NCBI RefSeq assembly: GCF_018294505.1
Contig: NC_057814.1
Span: 33,217,789-33,281,788, forward strand
Origin: Triticum aestivum
Taxonomy: Eukaryota; Streptophyta; Magnoliopsida; Poales; Poaceae
Reading direction: 5' to 3'
DNA length: 64,000 nt
Numbering within the stretch: position 1 is the stretch's first letter; each line of letters begins with the position of its first letter. The notes beneath the pieces were generated by a model. The model was given only the letters and a program-made list of their open reading frames with translations, had not been told where the DNA came from and did not search any database. Below, piece after piece: positions 61,341-64,000 of this stretch. A program made the translations under genes and the position numbers.

Positions 61341-63058
61341 TGTTGGGAATCGTAGCATAATTTTAAAATTTTCCTACGCTCACCAAGATGCATCTATGGA
61401 GTATACTAGCAACGAGGGGAAAGGAGTGCATCTACATACCCTTGTAGATCGCAAGCGGAAGCGTTCCAATGAACGTGGATGACGGAGTCGTACTCGTCGT
61501 GATCCAAATCACCGAGACCGAGTGCCGAACGGACGGTACCTCCGCGTTCAACACACGTACGGTGCAGCGACGTCTCCTCCCTCTTGATCCAGCAAGGGGA
61601 AAGGAGAGGTTGATGGAGATCCAGCAGCACGACGGCGTGGTGGTGGATGTAGCGGGATGCCGGTAGGGCTTCGCCGAGCTTCTACGAGAGAGAGAGAGAG
61701 GTGTAGCAGGGGAGGAGGGAGGCGCCCAAGGCTGAGATCTTGCTGCCCTCCCTCCCCCCGCCTTTATATAGGCCCCCTGGGAAGGGGGGGGCGCCGGCCA
61801 AACCCCATCTAGGGTGGGGGGCGGCGGCCAAGGGGGTGCCTTGCCCCCCAAGGCAAGTGGGAAGCCCCCCCACCCTAGGGTTTCCAACCCTAGGCGCATG
61901 GGGGGAGGCCCATGGGGGGGCGCCCAGCCCACTAGGGGCTGGTTCCCTTCCCACTTCAGCCCATGGGGCCCTCCGGGATAGGTGGCCCCACCCGGTGGAC
62001 CCCCGGGACCCTTCCGGTGGTCCCGGTACAATACCAGTAACCCCCGAAACTTTCCCGGTGGCCGAAACTTGACTTCCTATATATAATTCTTCACCTCCGG
62101 ACCATTCCGGAACTCCTCGTGACGTCCGGGATCTCATCCGGGACTCCGAACAACTTTCGGGTTTCCGCATACACATATCTCTACAACCCTAGCGTCACCG
62201 AACCTTAAGCGTGTAGACCCTACGGGTTCGGGAGACATGCAGACATGACCAAGACGCCTCTCCGGTCAACAACCAACAGCGGGATCTGGATACCCATGTT
62301 GGCTCCCACTTGTTCCACGATGATCTCATCGGATGAACCACGGTGTCGAGGATTCAATCAATCCCGTATGCAATTCCCTTTGTCAATCGGTATGTTACTT
62401 GCCCGAGATTCGATCGTCGGTATCCCAATACCTTGTTCAATCTCGTTACCGGCAAGTCTCTTTACTCGTACCGCAATGCATGATCCCGTGACTAACGCCT
62501 TAGTCACATTGAGCTCATTATGATGATGCATTACCGAGTGGGCCCAGAGATACCTCTCCGTCACACGGAGTGACAAATCCCAGTCTCGATCCGTGCCAAC
62601 CCAACAGACACTTTCGGAGATACCCGTAGTGCACCTTTATAGTCACCCAGTTACGTTGTGACGTTTGGCACACCCAAAGCACTCCTACGGTATCCGGGAG
62701 TTGCACGATCTCATGGTCTAAGGAATAGATACCTGACATTGGAAAAGCTCTAGCAAACGAAACTACACGATCTTTTATGCTATGCTTAGGATTGGGTCTT
62801 GTCCATCACATCATTCTCCTAATGATGTGATCCCGTTATCAACGACATCCAATGTCCATAGTCAGGAAACCATGACTATCTGTTGATCAACGAGCTAGTC
62901 AACTAGAGGCTTACTAGGGACTCGTTGTGGTCTATATATTCACACATGTATTACAATTTCCGGACAATACAATTATAGCATGAACAATAGACGATTATCA
63001 TGAACAAAGAAATATAATAATAACCATTTATTATTTCCTCTAGGGCATATTTCCAACA
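61341..63058 (-). repeat. 5' LTR of the Copia element
   Basis: Same length as the other LTR. TATA box at 61761-61772 (minus strand) would drive Gag-Pol transcription. It differs from the 3' LTR at about 26 bases by eye. Confidence 0.93.
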
Positions 63059-63063
63059 AAAAA
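63059..63063. other. Target-site duplication, right (AAAAA)
   Basis: Matches 54290-54294. The following GCCTAGCTCGAG corresponds to TCGTAGCTCGAG in copy 1. Confidence 0.9.
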
Positions 63064-64000
63064 GCCTAGCTCGAGTTAGCACATTCAGATTCCATTGATG
63101 AAACCATAAAAATAGTCTGGATACATTCAGGGAACTCGAGGACTATCTCACCCGATGGACTCATCGAACATATCACAATCGTATTGTAACGAAAAAAACT
63201 ACATGGACGTGGTACATTTACATGAGAATCAATGTTTATTATATTTACTACATTTATTAGAGAAATTGTTTCACGATCTTACTAGTTCAGTGGTCATAGT
63301 AGTTCTTTAATCCTGAAAATCTGAGAACTTGTATGGGGTACATTCACATTAGATCTTGGTACATGTAATGTACATCGCCGTATTTGTTGTCTCGACACAT
63401 ATTAATAATTAATCCGTGATGATACACCCTTCAATAAAATCCATACCCACATTTGCCTTACGTGGCGACCAGTAGGCAAACCTACCCCCACGTTGCCCCG
63501 CCCCCCCCCCCTCCCACCCCCCTACCTCAGCTAATGCCGCCAGGGATAACGGCCGGGTGAAGCCTGTATGACGACGGTTGTGTTAGGGCAATTCACAACA
63601 CCTAGCGCGACAGGTCCATTGCGAGTGCAACTGCTACATGGCAGTGTAGGATGCGCGTGTTGGGCATCTCAGTGTCAGTGTCCATGCGCAGTTCGATGCG
63701 CCTCCGTTCCACTGGCATGATGCGTGGCTGCGCATTCGATGGTCACTGTTGCCATTATTATCCAAACCTCCACTTGCATCGCCACTGCCAGTGGCCGAAC
63801 CGGCAAAAATATTCGGCTGGCACCGGCACCCGTGGGGGTGGGGTGGGGGTGTGGTGGTGGAGGATGGGAGGGGGGTCAAATCGCGTATCGTTGCGCGGTA
63901 GGGCGGGCCACCTGCTCCCCATGCGTACTCTTGCGTGTGGTACATTCACATTCATATGACTATACAGTACTTGTAACGTGTACAAAAAATGAATATACCC
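63064..64000. repeat. Direct-repeat field, copy 2, right part
   Basis: Continuation of the field split by the Copia element, matching 18397-19322. Includes the decayed minus-strand exon-like segment (about 63550-63760) and a G-rich tract at 63832-63882. Homology with copy 1 reaches the last base. Confidence 0.85.

Larger units (their letters stand above)
54295..63058 (-). mobile_element. Full-length Copia LTR retrotransposon, Angela/BARE1/WIS type, 8764 bp
   Basis: Two 1718-bp LTRs (54295-56012 and 61341-63058) starting TGTTGGAAATATGCCCTAGAGG on the minus strand, a PBS, a PPT, an intact Gag-Pol frame and a 5-bp target duplication. The LTR start and layout are those I know for the Angela/BARE1/WIS group of Triticeae. 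By eye the LTRs differ at about 26 bases plus three small indels in G-runs or single bases (about 1.5%), mostly transitions. With a rate of 1.3e-8 per site per year, often used for grass LTRs, that is roughly 0.6 million years. All parts needed for autonomous movement appear present. Confidence 0.95.
34223..64000 (+). repeat. Segmental duplication, copy 2 (runs off the window)
   Basis: Same gene order and strand as copy 1. It is longer because it contains an 8.76-kb retrotransposon (54295-63058), a 750-bp CACTA/exon duplication (45801-46550) and several stretches missing from copy 1. Homology still holds at the last base of the window, so the duplicated segment extends further right. If the duplication is tandem with a unit near 33 kb, the gene at 20080-23465 should have a partner beyond 64000. 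Confidence 0.95.

Noticed and set aside
1..64000. The duplication as an assembly artefact (two haplotypes placed in tandem)
   Set aside because: The two copies differ by a clean LTR insertion with target duplication, a CACTA rearrangement and several repair scars, and about 15 kb of unshared DNA separates them. Haplotype mis-joining cannot be fully excluded without reads, but it is not the simplest reading.

Overview
The window looks like grass nuclear DNA, most likely from the Triticeae (wheat, Aegilops or barley group). It carries a full-length Copia retrotransposon with the long LTR start and end typical of the Angela/BARE1/WIS group, a CACTA transposon end, spliced genes with GT-AG introns, and gene families that are expanded in wheat-like genomes (FAR1-RELATED, plant-mobile-domain/Ulp1-like, GRF zinc finger). 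There is no prokaryotic signal, tRNA, rRNA or CRISPR.

The main architectural fact is a direct segmental duplication of at least 18.3 kb. Copy 1 spans 1033-19322 and copy 2 spans 34223-64000; both probably continue outside the window. The offset at the left edge is 33,190 bp. In order, each copy holds the 3' end of a FAR1-RELATED (FRS) gene (+), a long multi-exon gene with an N-terminal plant-mobile-like region and a C-terminal Ulp1-like region (-), repetitive spacer, a GRF zinc-finger/coiled-coil/membrane-anchor gene (+), an unidentified spliced gene (-), an RPA32-like OB-fold gene (-), and a long AT-rich repeat field. The copies differ by roughly 2-3% where I compared them by eye and have decayed differently. 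Copy 1 has lost 81, 735, about 270 and 873 bp. Copy 2 has gained a CACTA fragment plus a duplicated GRF exon, and an 8.76-kb Copia element.

1-1032 is LTR-derived DNA forming a near-perfect head-to-head palindrome. Its outer LTR ends in CA exactly where copy-1 homology to the FRS exon begins, so a retroelement interrupted the FRS gene of copy 1. 19323-34222 lies between the copies. It holds a second, diverged PMD/Ulp1-like pseudogene (20080-23465), a tandem array of four GC-rich units of about 0.9-1.9 kb (23532-28800), an untranslated leader-like region, and the only complete FRS gene model (31004-34727, seven exons, two frameshifts).

54295-63058 is a structurally complete Copia element on the minus strand. 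It has 1718-bp LTRs that differ at about 26 positions, an AAAAA target-site duplication, a PBS, a PPT and an uninterrupted 1327-residue Gag-Pol. The unoccupied target is visible in copy 1 near 18396, which proves the insertion came after the duplication.

Most genes here belong to transposon-related or fast-evolving families. The best-preserved ordinary reading frames are the GRF gene (both copies) and the retrotransposon polyprotein. All exon models were built by hand from splice signals, phase and protein resemblance; none is backed by transcripts.
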